The notes beneath the pieces were generated by a model. The model had not been told where the DNA came from, searched no databases, and saw nothing but the letters and a program-made list of their open reading frames with translations. From Caldilineaceae bacterium (GTDB lineage Bacteria; Chloroflexota; Anaerolineae; Caldilineales; Caldilineaceae), in assembly GCA_020634815.1 (NCBI GenBank), contig JACKBA010000013.1:62001-126000 (forward strand): a stretch of DNA of 64,000 nt, given 5' to 3'. Within the stretch, counting starts at the first letter, position 1. Each line of letters starts with the position of its first letter. Shown here piece by piece: positions 16,601 through 24,229 of this stretch. The position numbers and the translations under genes were made by a program.

Positions 16601-18899
16601 CAGCGAAGGTGTCATTGGCAAAGATGTTGAGGCTGCCCATGGCCATGCCGGCGCAGTGACCGCCCTCGATCCGTTTGAGCCAGGTCGTGCGCCAGTTTTC
16701 CGATTTTGCGGTGAGGACGCAGGGTGCGGTGGATTTGCAGGCCTCGGCTTCACCGAAGATCTTGACCATATCGTCAATGGTCAGGTCGCTGTCGGGACTC
16801 TCCCCGCCGTAATTGTAGAAGGAGAAGCCATCGGGCCGCGGGAAGAAGTTGATGGCCGCCACCAGCTTGTCGTTGAGCGTCGTCGTGATGGTCGCCCCGC
16901 TGGCAATGACGCTGGGATCACTCGTGCTCTGGGCGCGATATTCCTGGCTAACCAGGGTCTGGCTGGCCTTCACGGCATACTCCAGGTAGACGCGATCGCC
17001 GGGGGCAAGCGTGCCGAGCTGCCACGTCAGGCGGTCGCCGGCAAAGACGCCGCCTGACGTGGCGCTGCCGTCCGCATAGGTGGCGCCGGCCGGCAGGATA
17101 TCCACCACTTCAACGGCGTCGGCCGCGGCAATGCCATCGTTGGCAACGACGAGTGAGAAGGTGTTCTCAATGGCAGCATTGATCCAGTTCGGGCCTTGCT
17201 TGAGAATCGAGAGCGACGGGCCGCCTTGGCCCTGGAATTCATAGGCGCCGATATCCGCGGCGGTTCCCGTGTAGGGTCGTGCGTTGCTGCCGGCGTCGGT
17301 GGCAAGAGCAGCACTGCCCAGCACCGCGTCGGTGCCTCGATCCACCGCCGGCGAACTCTGCTGGAGGGCATAGTCGCGCGCGGCGGCGTCCACAAAGCGC
17401 GCATCGGGGGCGACGTGGCTGGTGCCCCAGCGGTCAAGGCTCACTTTTCCCGACAGCTCGCGCACGTCGGTGGTCGTGTTAGCAAAGAGGTTGTAATCAT
17501 CGCTGACGCCCCTGGTTCCGCCGACGGCCAGGCCGACCTTGTGGTTGGCCAGGATTGTGTTGCTGACGTTCAACGCGCCCCACGTCGTGATGGCGGCGCC
17601 GGTGTTCCCGGCGTTGTCGGTGATGGTGCTATTGGTGATACGCGCATCGCTGACGACGTCCCCGCCGACGAAAACCGCGGCGCCGTTGTTGGAGTCGGCG
17701 CGGTTCTGGCCGAAGATCGTATTCGTGATGTCCATCGTGCCGCCCTGCTGGAAGAGGGCGCCGCCCAGGTCGGTGGCATGGTTGTCAAAGAAGCGACCGT
17801 TGTTGATGACGAGCCGGCCAGAGTTCTTGGCGATAGCGCCGCCGCGCGCCGCGCTGTTGCCTTCAAGCGCGACGTTTTCCAGCGTCAGATCGGTATCCGA
17901 GTAGATAGCGCCGCCATTCGCCGTGCTGCTGCCGTTGCGGAGGGTCAGCTCCTTGATCGTGACCCCGGCGGGGACTTGCAGCGCAAAGATACGGAATGGC
18001 GGCGCATTGGGGCTGCGTTCGATGGTGGCGCCGTTGCCTTCCACAGTTGTGGCCTTGGAGATGAATGCGCCGCTGCCGCCGTTCCAGTCGTTGGCGGCGC
18101 TGGTCAGCACGTAGGTGCAGGCGGCATTCAGGGTGATCGTGCCGCTGCTTTCGCCATCGCGCACCGCGGCCAGGAAGTCATCCTGCGTGCAGCCGGCGAC
18201 GACTTCGGGTGTCGGCGTGATCTGCGGGCCGACCTGCGGGTTCTCGTTGGTGACGGTGCCGTTGACATATAGTTGGGCGTTGCGCAGATTGTTCTCGACC
18301 GGACAGTCGTCGACCTGAACGATCACAACACGATTTGTCTCCCCCGGCACGACAAGGCTGGAGAGGTCGGCGGTCTTGGGCTCGCCGCCGAAGACAATAT
18401 CGGTGTTGGGGATATATTCGCCGTCGGGGTATTTCGAGTTGAACACATAGGCGCGCGCACCATCATCCACCTTTTCGAAGCGCACCTCAAACTGGTCGAC
18501 CGTCGCGCCGGCAGGAATCTCGACAAAGGTCTGGAAATAGGTGAAGTCGGCCTGCTTGTAGCAGGAGCCGCCGGGGAGATCGGACGGCACGCTGTAGGTG
18601 ATGTTGCCATTGTTGTCCAGCGGGGGAGCGCCCCAGCCCGGATCGTCCTGGCGCGGGACCCGCTTGTAGCTGTAGAGGGCAGCGTCGCCGTGCGTGGGCA
18701 CCGGCTTCAAGAGGGTGGTGATGCCATATCCGTTGTGCATCTGCCACGGCGTCCGATCAAAGCCGGCACTCGACTGTGAGAAGACGCGCGCAGGGCTCCA
18801 GATGAGGAATGTCAGGAGCAGTCCCGTCAGGATGAATGAAAGGATTCTGCCGTACGGCTGAATGATTGCATGGATGTGTGGTTCAGATCTGGTCTGCAT
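13623..18899 (-). CDS. Giant secreted protein: beta-helix, Cys-peptidase-like, OAA lectin, VHL-beta
   Basis: ATG 18899 is preferred over the upstream ATG at 19049: it has AAGGAGG six bases before it and starts directly at the signal peptide (MQTRSEPHIH then ILSFILTGLLLTFLIW). This gives 1758 residues. Domains: a beta-sandwich (about 60-225), a right-handed beta-helix of pectate-lyase/Pmp type (about 233-556; repeated GGAI), a DUF11-type repeat (about 560-666; VVDILPAGATY), and a papain-like segment (about 670-940). That segment has GGHCAGMAMG (Cys near 748), NGHTVVPFAV (His near 855) and YIYENN. Three about 75-residue repeats (about 1221-1485; DHPLxNDNPDxLLxVT) resemble a family I recall as DUF7452. 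Two OAA-lectin repeats (about 1513-1643) and a von Hippel-Lindau beta-like domain (about 1675-1756; FVNNSDAMGFVYWLDF, GHQWEVYD) end the protein. It lies upstream of, and on the same strand as, the other lectin giant. Confidence 0.82.
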   Translation of the reverse strand: MQTRSEPHIHAIIQPYGRILSFILTGLLLTFLIWSPARVFSQSSAGFDRTPWQMHNGYGITTLLKPVPTHGDAALYSYKRVPRQDDPGWGAPPLDNNGNITYSVPSDLPGGSCYKQADFTYFQTFVEIPAGATVDQFEVRFEKVDDGARAYVFNSKYPDGEYIPNTDIVFGGEPKTADLSSLVVPGETNRVVIVQVDDCPVENNLRNAQLYVNGTVTNENPQVGPQITPTPEVVAGCTQDDFLAAVRDGESSGTITLNAACTYVLTSAANDWNGGSGAFISKATTVEGNGATIERSPNAPPFRIFALQVPAGVTIKELTLRNGSSTANGGAIYSDTDLTLENVALEGNSAARGGAIAKNSGRLVINNGRFFDNHATDLGGALFQQGGTMDITNTIFGQNRADSNNGAAVFVGGDVVSDARITNSTITDNAGNTGAAITTWGALNVSNTILANHKVGLAVGGTRGVSDDYNLFANTTTDVRELSGKVSLDRWGTSHVAPDARFVDAAARDYALQQSSPAVDRGTDAVLGSAALATDAGSNARPYTGTAADIGAYEFQGQGGPSLSILKQGPNWINAAIENTFSLVVANDGIAAADAVEVVDILPAGATYADGSATSGGVFAGDRLTWQLGTLAPGDRVYLEYAVKASQTLVSQEYRAQSTSDPSVIASGATITTTLNDKLVAAINFFPRPDGFSFYNYGGESPDSDLTIDDMVKIFGEAEACKSTAPCVLTAKSENWRTTWLKRIEGGHCAGMAMGSLNIFANDTFAAGDLQSGANTTFDLTKENARRYVAFYASTQGSPPANQQQLQKDGYTWVPASTPTTVLDTLIKNLGDASAGDRYRLSFELHPADGGGNGHTVVPFAVEKLNDDEYLIYIYENNLPNRFDVALRVNRTTQEWSYVGTTAPDKPLEKYRGDATSNNLRLMSWRYHTGLPKDPGDIDRIGRVFDTKLAAAGTFQSTAPALQSSDSMMQFDLSGEGYLLVTRSDGKRAGYDLGTGQWIAEIDGAQEVPIALGMGLNTPSAVHIPHSAGMTYSVQVASRETAFGNTQGAADVNIAGPGFGMNVKDLVLDAPVAQGAVVTTDVPDLMALDVDPDNKRLTFTPGTDDAEAPTLTMAVSFRNGSDYSVDVRSVAVAPGHAVGLTFDENTNTIAIEGNGADAVTYQVDVRRINSDGTVDQFSDSVSDGGAAGVRLTVGEEWTGEGAPVVETIQESTLPAPEAVPGPSASAFAHVAQEGETLAAGTTLDHPLVNDNPDALVFATQDVTAAGADAATYSMPVGVAYQPDLNRWSLVSQDGSTAIPAGAGFNVLVAQPNEHTFVHTATAENIDASWTVIDHPLANDNPDVLLLVTPRQDGAESALIDAPLGVWYDNEMGRWAILRQDQDAMPANAAFNVMIMAAGDNASVHRASAQNTSANQTEFQHPLANNAPDAHLFVTANFNPSGRGGTLNNHPAAVSYNAEQGRWAIANVDQAAIPDAASFNVFIFAPYAAPASGSETEEMGDETGDDSGAQSEPNGYNVENQWGGDDAPWNPGGVWVIGGRADQRVVALTASSFDGGENLVGTMTYAGEGPIGFRAFRTAQNTYEVENQWGGDDAPWNPGGTWVLGGRDEQSVVDIAIASEDDGSTLAGVMTYDGEGPIGFRAFLGDDAAAPAAEEPATAEAQAVSCDPAAIPPAADTGVMLRFVNNSDAMGFVYWLDFDNQLQEYAVLAPGESYDQATFEGHQWEVYDANPQEVDDASTHLLMIYTASAEPGQCVVIER
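13970..14360 (-). repeat. Lectin-coding direct repeat, copy 2
   Basis: This encodes the OAA-type repeats of the 1758-aa protein. 14077-14358 matches 6741-7022 without a difference, although the DNA on both sides of the module is unrelated between the two genes. Confidence 0.9.
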
Positions 18900-19257
18900 G
18901 GAACCTCCTTGTGATTGAGAATCGGCGTTTGTGTGAATCGCCCATGAATGATGCAAGGCGGAAATACTGTCAGATTGCCCGACAAGGCCGGCTCTCTGAC
19001 CTCGCCGGCCGTGGAACTGTGGCGCCAGTTGCTGACGCGATTGGCTCACGCAACGTAGTTATGGTGCAACGCTGAAGGGGATATCCTTGCGTTCGGCGCA
19101 GCGTTGCGTGGGACTTGAGATCTTGTCAACGTCGCTCTTCGTGCAAGGCGCGCGCCGGTGTGGCACTATGCCGGCAGGAAAAACGACTCCTGCTCGGCGT
19201 GGGGCCACACCAGCATTCAATGGTTTGATGTTCTACTGGTTTGTTGTCGTGTACCGG

Positions 19258-19286
19258 AGTATAGGGAGCGTGGCCCGGGATGTCAA
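19258..19286 (-). promoter_or_regulatory. Consensus promoter of the 1758-aa gene
   Basis: On the minus strand TTGACA (19286-19281), a 17-nt spacer and TATACT (19263-19258) form a near-perfect sigma70 promoter. The start site would be near 19251, about 350 nt before the ATG at 18899. Confidence 0.75.
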
Positions 19287-19447
19287 GCAATATGCCGTTT
19301 TTCTGCTGACAATAGGCTTACAATCCTGGAGCCGTTGGGTTCTTGAACCGATTGAAGCACATAGAGATAAATGTGAGACTGCGGTCAGAAGCTGAGTCTG
19401 CCGTAGAACCTCAGATTTCGACTGGCAGGTCGGGTTCGACAGGTCAG

Positions 19448-19476
19448 TTGTCCCATCCGGCCATCTTCGCTATAAT
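19448..19476 (+). promoter_or_regulatory. Promoter of the CARDB-protein gene
   Basis: TTGTCC (19448-19453), a 17-nt spacer and a perfect TATAAT (19471-19476). The predicted start near 19483 leaves a leader of about 110 nt before the ATG at 19596. Confidence 0.7.
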
Positions 19477-19595
19477 CGCACCCCTGCCTTTGAGGCTACT
19501 CACGCCGGCAGGCGGTCACCGAAGATCGGCCGCCGGAAGATTCGACCCAATCCAATCTTGCCCGCGTCCCCCGACCTGTAAAGGAGATAATCCCA

Positions 19596-20897
19596 ATGAA
19601 GGCCCATGTTGCCCGGTACTGCCGGCAGGCTGCTGCGGCAGTCCTGCTGCTTGCCCTGTTGCTGGGCACCGCCGCCGATGCGGTGGTGGCCGCACCGCGC
19701 CTGCCCAGGACGGCGAGCGAGGGTGCGGTTTCCCCGGCCCAGAAAGACCCCGATTCGCCCGCCAACCTGAGCGGCCGCATCGTGGGCAGCGCCGAGATCG
19801 CGCTGCTCTGGTCCGAGCCCATCGGCTCGCCCAACCCGGCGTGGCACTACACGACGCAGGTCAACGAGAGCATCGAGATCGCCATCGAGCTGGGCAAGAC
19901 GGTCGTCAGCCCGGCGGGGACCTTCTACACGATTTCGCCCTATGTCTACTGGGCGAAGAATGGCGCGCTGGTGGTGGATTACCTGGTCAACCCGTCCAAG
20001 GATGACCGCGGCGGCGCGACGTGGTGGCAGCGCGAGTATGACACGCTGCCCGACCCGGCCTTCATCCTGCCGTGGCGCTACGACCCGGAGAAGGCGGGCC
20101 AGGCCATCGAGGGCTTCACGGACATCCAGCGGCTGCGCACCAAGGACATCACGATCAGCCCGGCGCGGCCCAAGCCCGGCGACACGGTGCAATTGCAGGC
20201 GACGGTGCACAACTACAGCTTCAAGTCGACGGCGAGCGCCAACCAGGCCGTGCCGGTGACGGTGCGCTTCTACCTGGGCGACCCGGCGCACGGCGGCGAA
20301 CTGATTGCCACGGGTGCGACGGCCTCCAGCCTGGGCGAGCGCGGCAAGGAGACGGTGCGCGCATCGTGGACGGTGCCGGCCGATGCGGACTGGCGCTACG
20401 CGCGCATCTACGCGGTGATCGACCCCGACAACGCCATCGCCGAGATCCACGATGAGAACAACAAGGGGTGGACGGTGCTCGACTTCGTCTGCGCGGCCTG
20501 CACCAGCGCGCCCGACCTGAGCATCGTGCCCGGCAGCATCCAGATCTTCCGCCAGACGGGGACGTTCTACCGCGTCAAGGCGCAGATCGAGGCGGCGGGC
20601 GCCGGCTCGGCGGGCGTGCCGGTGGAGTTCTACGCCGGCAACCCCGGCCAGCAAGGCCGGAAAATTGGCGAGGACGCGATCGCCAAGATCAAGCGCAAGG
20701 GGCTGTATCTCATCGACCAGGTGGTGAACCTGGCGGGCGGCGTCAATGCAGCGTCGGCGTTGCAGGACGAGATCTGGATTCAGATCGCGGCCGAGGGCGT
20801 GGAGGACAGCGCGAGCAGCAACAACACGGCGGGCGCGCCGGTCGGCAATGCGGTGGACCCGGGGAGCCCGTTATATCTGCCGCTGATCCAGCGGTAG
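19596..20897 (+). CDS. Secreted CARDB-type beta-sandwich protein
   Basis: 433 residues with a signal peptide (about 1-33; LLLALLLGTAADAVVAA), then beta-sandwich domains of the CARDB adhesion type. At about 185-300 there is DITISPARPKPGDTVQL, a segment on changes in extracellular structure, and IDPDNAIAEIHDENNKG; a second copy covers about 305-415. CARDB domains are extracellular Ig-like modules of adhesins and proteases. The very C-terminus is SPLYLPLIQR, nearly the same tail as the 1457-aa protein (RLYLPAIRR), which looks like a shared cell-surface sorting or processing tag. AAGGAGAT lies upstream of the ATG. No enzymatic motif is seen. Confidence 0.8.
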   Translation: MKAHVARYCRQAAAAVLLLALLLGTAADAVVAAPRLPRTASEGAVSPAQKDPDSPANLSGRIVGSAEIALLWSEPIGSPNPAWHYTTQVNESIEIAIELGKTVVSPAGTFYTISPYVYWAKNGALVVDYLVNPSKDDRGGATWWQREYDTLPDPAFILPWRYDPEKAGQAIEGFTDIQRLRTKDITISPARPKPGDTVQLQATVHNYSFKSTASANQAVPVTVRFYLGDPAHGGELIATGATASSLGERGKETVRASWTVPADADWRYARIYAVIDPDNAIAEIHDENNKGWTVLDFVCAACTSAPDLSIVPGSIQIFRQTGTFYRVKAQIEAAGAGSAGVPVEFYAGNPGQQGRKIGEDAIAKIKRKGLYLIDQVVNLAGGVNAASALQDEIWIQIAAEGVEDSASSNNTAGAPVGNAVDPGSPLYLPLIQR

Positions 20898-20922
20898 CAA
20901 CCGGCGACGTGATGTTGCCCCC

Positions 20923-21210
20923 GTGCGCGACCTGAGGATCAGGCCAAATCAGGAGATGAGGATATCCGTGCTGAATGCCATGCGGTTCGGCGCGATAGGC
21001 GAGCATGCCATTCTGTGCTTCATCCTTGCCCGCAAGCACCATGACCATACCCGCTTCCTCGACTACGCGGCCGGCGAACTGCACTTTCTACAGAAGGTCG
21101 GCGGCGGCTACATCTTCGTCCACCGCTACCTGCTGGAGTATTTCGCCGCCCAGTACGCGGCATCCGCCCCGCCTGCCGAAGCTGCGACGCTAGAGACGCT
21201 TCCCAGATGA
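20923..21210 (+). pseudogene. C-terminal remnant of a NACHT/STAND-type ATPase
   Basis: An open frame of about 95 codons with no ribosome-binding site. It contains RFLDYAAGELHFLQKVGGGY followed by IFVHRYLLEYFAAQY, which I recognise as the usual C-terminal end of large NACHT-family signalling ATPases of cyanobacteria and Chloroflexota. No NTPase domain, Walker motif or upstream coding sequence is present, so this is a decayed 3' fragment. It lies between the CARDB gene and the convergent CHAT-FGE gene, and may mark a lost conflict-system locus. Confidence 0.55.
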
Positions 21211-21232
21211 ATCGACGCTCACGTGGCGCACC

Positions 21233-24097
21233 TCACTCCGGCGCCACATCCCGTACCACACGGAAGCCATAGCTGTCGCTGCGATGGGTCATCTCGGCGC
21301 CTTCGCGGAAATAGGCGCCGACGTTATAGAGGATGCTGTCGTAGGCGCCGCCGCGCAGGACGCGGCGCTCGCCTTCCTCCGGGCCGGTTGGGTTCTGGCG
21401 CGGCGACGTTGCGTAGTACTCGTCGCCATACCAATCCGCCACCCACTCCCACACATTCCCCGCCATGTCCAACGCGCCGTAAGGGCTGGCGCCGTCCGGG
21501 TAGCTGCCCACCGGCTGCGTGTCGCCGATCTCGCGATTGTAGTTCAGTCGCTGCGTGGTGGGGGTCGTATCGCCCCACGGATAGCGGCGACCGTCGTCGC
21601 CACGCGCGGCCTTCTCCCATTCCGCCTCGGTAGGCAGGCGTCCGCCGGCCCATTCCGCATAGGCCGCCGCCTGCTCCCACGTCACCTGGGTCACCGGATG
21701 GGTGTCGTAGCCGGCCCAGAAGTCGTCAGTGCCCCAGGCGGGGTTGAACGGCGGCGAGCAGACGTCGGCAGCCACACATTTTTCATACTGCTCGTTGGTG
21801 ACCTCGGTCTGCATGATCCAGAACGCGTCGAGATCGACTTCATGGCGCGGCCTTTCATCCCAACCGCCTTCGTCCAGCCCCATGTCGAACGGGCCGGCGG
21901 GTACGTAGACGTAGGCCGCGCCATCCACGCTGTTGGTCAGCACCACGCCTGCCTTGTCGTCGACCGGCGCCGGCGCGTCTGTCTGGGCCGCGTCATTCTG
22001 ACGAATGTAGCGCTCGGCCCGGTCGATTTCGGCCTGGCTCTCATCCGGTTCGCGCAATGTCAGGAATGTCTCGTAGTCCGCCAAGGCTTTGTCCACCTGT
22101 TCGCGGCTCGCATAGAGGTCGGCGCGATAGAGATAATACTTGGCAGCATTCGGCGCCCGCTCGACGGCCGCGCTGAAATCACGTTCGGCCGCGTCGTTGT
22201 CGCCCCACGCCTGGTAAGCCTGCGCCCGCCGCACATAGTCGTCGCTGTTGCCGCCTGCGGCGATGATCTTGTCCAGGTCGGCGACCGCGTTGGCGTACTC
22301 GCCTTCGCTGGAGTAGACGCTTGCACGATAGTAATAGGTGTCAAGTGCGAGCGCCGGTGAGGCCGTTTCCAGTGCATGCGTGAAGTGTTCCAGGGCCTGC
22401 TGGTTATCGCCAAAGGTCTCGTAGTAGAGCACGCCCATTGCATAGTTCACTGCCGGATCGTCGGGCGCAATTTCATACGCCTGTGACAGGGTGCGCAGCG
22501 CCTCAGCATGGTCGCCATCATACCGCAGCGTGCGCGCCAGCCCGATGAGCACCTCCACATCGGCGGGGTTGGCGGCGAGAAGCTGCGTGTAGATCTGTCT
22601 GGCCGTTGCGCTGTCGGCGTTGTCGACGGCGTCGCGCGCTTCGGCCAGCAGGATCGTGCGGCTGGCCGCGTCGCCGGCGGCGAGAACGGGCGCAGCCGGC
22701 TGGGTTGCGGCCGTGGCAGGTCCTGGCGTGCTGCTTGCTGCGGTCGACGGGGTTGCCGTCGCCGCGGGCGCGTTCGTCGCGCCGGATTGGCTCCACTGCC
22801 AGATTGCCACGCCGCCGCCAAGCACCAGCAGCACAGCCACGGCGGGCAGGAGCCAGCGCGGCCATGCATTGCGGCCCGTGTGCGCGGCCGGCGCGGCGAG
22901 CGGGCGCGCGTCCACCGGCGCCGGGAGTGGCTGTTCTGCGGCGGGCGACGCCGGCTGTGGCGTAGCCTGGCTGGCCGGTTGTCCGGCCAGGTCAAAGAGT
23001 TTGCCATCGCTGGCGCGCAGGTAGAGCACGGGCGTACCCCACTCGATGTCGTTGCCCGCGGCGAAGAGCGCCTTGCGCGCCTCGGCTAGCGCGCCGTCGA
23101 CCGGATAGCCGGCGCACAGCGCGTCGTAGAACTCATGCGCCAACTGGATGGCCGCGCCGTCGGTGATCTCGTTCTGCATGGCGATGACGGCGGGGATGCC
23201 CTGGCGCACCAGTTGCTGCGCCACGCCGGCAAAGGGGTCGCTTGGCGTCGTGCGCGCGCCTTCGCACGCGTTTAGGATTGCCAGCCGCAGCGACGGGTGA
23301 TCGTGGAGCAGCGTGCCGAGATAGTTGCCGTTGACCAGGCGGCTGCGCCCGTCCTCGTCCTCAAAGAGCAGCACGCCGTCCTGCGTCTGCTCGTCGAAGC
23401 CGCCGTGGCCGATGAAGTGGAAGATGTGATAGGCGCCGTTGCGCAGTTGCTTCTGGAGCGCGGCCAGGGTTGCGCCCTGCTGCTGCTCCGCGGGCAGGCG
23501 CGTCAAGCGCACCAGCCCGCGCTCCTCCAGGCTGGCGACCGCATCCTTGATCTTGCGCCACTCGGCTTCCACATCGAGGGGCTGGTAGTCGTGCGGGCCG
23601 GCGATCATCACCAGGACGCTGAGCGGCAGCGCCACCGCCAGCGGCTTCTCGCTCTGCGGCAAGTCGACGTAGCGCACGATGGGCGTGCCGGTCGAGTGGA
23701 CGAGAAAGCGCTGTTGCGTGGGATCGTAGAGATACTCCCACGGCAGGTCGGCCAGCGAGGGCGGCAGGCGCAGGCGCAGGCGGATGCCCTGCTCGCGCTG
23801 GCCGGCATAGTCGATGCTGCGCAACAGCCCGGCGTGCAGGCTGCCTTGAAAGACTGCTTCGAACAGTTTGCTGCCAAACTTGCGCGCCTCGGTCATCTCC
23901 GGCGAGTTGACGCGCCGGACCCCGCGCCGCGGCCGGCCGATGCGCAGAAAGAAGTTTTCGATCTCCAGTTCGGAAAAGGGCAGGGTGAAAAAGGCCTCGG
24001 CCTGGCCGGCGGGGGAATCCAGCACATAGGCGCGATAGCCGGCGTCACCCAGGTCGTCGATTTGCAGGTCGAAGTCCAGATAGGAGAGTGCGGCCAT
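21233..24097 (-). CDS. CHAT protease - TM - TPR - FGE-sulfatase fusion
   Basis: 954 residues. The N-terminal region (1-360) is a CHAT caspase-like peptidase with its catalytic His in FIGHGGF (about 231) and Cys in LNACEGA (about 278). A Pro/Ala linker and one membrane helix (about 412-434; LLPAVAVLLVLGGGVAIW) follow. Next come at least five TPR repeats (about 490-690), then a formylglycine-generating-enzyme-type domain (about 725-950; YVPAGPFDMG, PVTQVTWEQAAAYAEWAG, GRLPTEAEWEKAARG, AGNVWEWVADW, RVLRGGA). CHAT peptidases are proteases of bacterial conflict and death pathways. FGE-like domains are often the sensing or modifying part of such proteins. The CHAT part is predicted on one side of the membrane and TPR-FGE on the other. 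A TATAAT box ends 7 nt before the ATG, suggesting a leaderless mRNA. Confidence 0.88.
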   Translation of the reverse strand: MAALSYLDFDLQIDDLGDAGYRAYVLDSPAGQAEAFFTLPFSELEIENFFLRIGRPRRGVRRVNSPEMTEARKFGSKLFEAVFQGSLHAGLLRSIDYAGQREQGIRLRLRLPPSLADLPWEYLYDPTQQRFLVHSTGTPIVRYVDLPQSEKPLAVALPLSVLVMIAGPHDYQPLDVEAEWRKIKDAVASLEERGLVRLTRLPAEQQQGATLAALQKQLRNGAYHIFHFIGHGGFDEQTQDGVLLFEDEDGRSRLVNGNYLGTLLHDHPSLRLAILNACEGARTTPSDPFAGVAQQLVRQGIPAVIAMQNEITDGAAIQLAHEFYDALCAGYPVDGALAEARKALFAAGNDIEWGTPVLYLRASDGKLFDLAGQPASQATPQPASPAAEQPLPAPVDARPLAAPAAHTGRNAWPRWLLPAVAVLLVLGGGVAIWQWSQSGATNAPAATATPSTAASSTPGPATAATQPAAPVLAAGDAASRTILLAEARDAVDNADSATARQIYTQLLAANPADVEVLIGLARTLRYDGDHAEALRTLSQAYEIAPDDPAVNYAMGVLYYETFGDNQQALEHFTHALETASPALALDTYYYRASVYSSEGEYANAVADLDKIIAAGGNSDDYVRRAQAYQAWGDNDAAERDFSAAVERAPNAAKYYLYRADLYASREQVDKALADYETFLTLREPDESQAEIDRAERYIRQNDAAQTDAPAPVDDKAGVVLTNSVDGAAYVYVPAGPFDMGLDEGGWDERPRHEVDLDAFWIMQTEVTNEQYEKCVAADVCSPPFNPAWGTDDFWAGYDTHPVTQVTWEQAAAYAEWAGGRLPTEAEWEKAARGDDGRRYPWGDTTPTTQRLNYNREIGDTQPVGSYPDGASPYGALDMAGNVWEWVADWYGDEYYATSPRQNPTGPEEGERRVLRGGAYDSILYNVGAYFREGAEMTHRSDSYGFRVVRDVAPE

Positions 24098-24104
24098 GAC
24101 GGCG

Positions 24105-24110
24105 ATTATA
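24105..24110 (-). promoter_or_regulatory. -10 box of a leaderless CHAT-FGE mRNA
   Basis: On the minus strand TATAAT (24110-24105) is separated from the ATG (24097) by 7 nt, so transcription should begin at or next to the start codon. No Shine-Dalgarno sequence is present. The -35 region is weak. Confidence 0.55.
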
Positions 24111-24160
24111 GCACCACGCAGGCCGGCAAGATAGTACCTTTTTTGCGTCCCAACTTTCCC

Positions 24161-24224
24161 GTAGTGGCGACTTTAGTCGCTTCGTCGTAGAGACAAGAGC
24201 GACTGAAGTCGCCACTACCGTCCA
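24161..24224. repeat. Dispersed GTAGTGGCGACTTTAGTCGC inverted repeat
   Basis: A 21-bp inverted pair with a single T/G mismatch (arm start GTAGTGGCGACTTTAGTCGC) and a loop of about 16 nt. A diverged relative lies at 50257-50310 upstream of serS. Confidence 0.75.
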
Positions 24225-24229
24225 CGCCC

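Larger units (their letters stand above)
18900..19595. other. Divergent intergenic region with long 5' leader
   Basis: It holds outward promoters for the minus-strand giant (19286-19258) and the plus-strand CARDB gene (19448-19476). The minus transcript would have a leader of about 350 nt. That leader contains two clear hairpins: GGCCGGC paired with GCCGGCC near 19010-18985, and GCAGGA paired with TCCTGC near 19190-19170. No known riboswitch motif was recognised. Short ORFs here lack ribosome-binding sites. Confidence 0.5.

Noticed and set aside
18900..19251. Long 5' leader of the 1758-aa gene considered as a riboswitch
   Set aside because: Hairpins are present, but no conserved core of a known class (cobalamin, c-di-GMP, TPP, SAM) could be identified.
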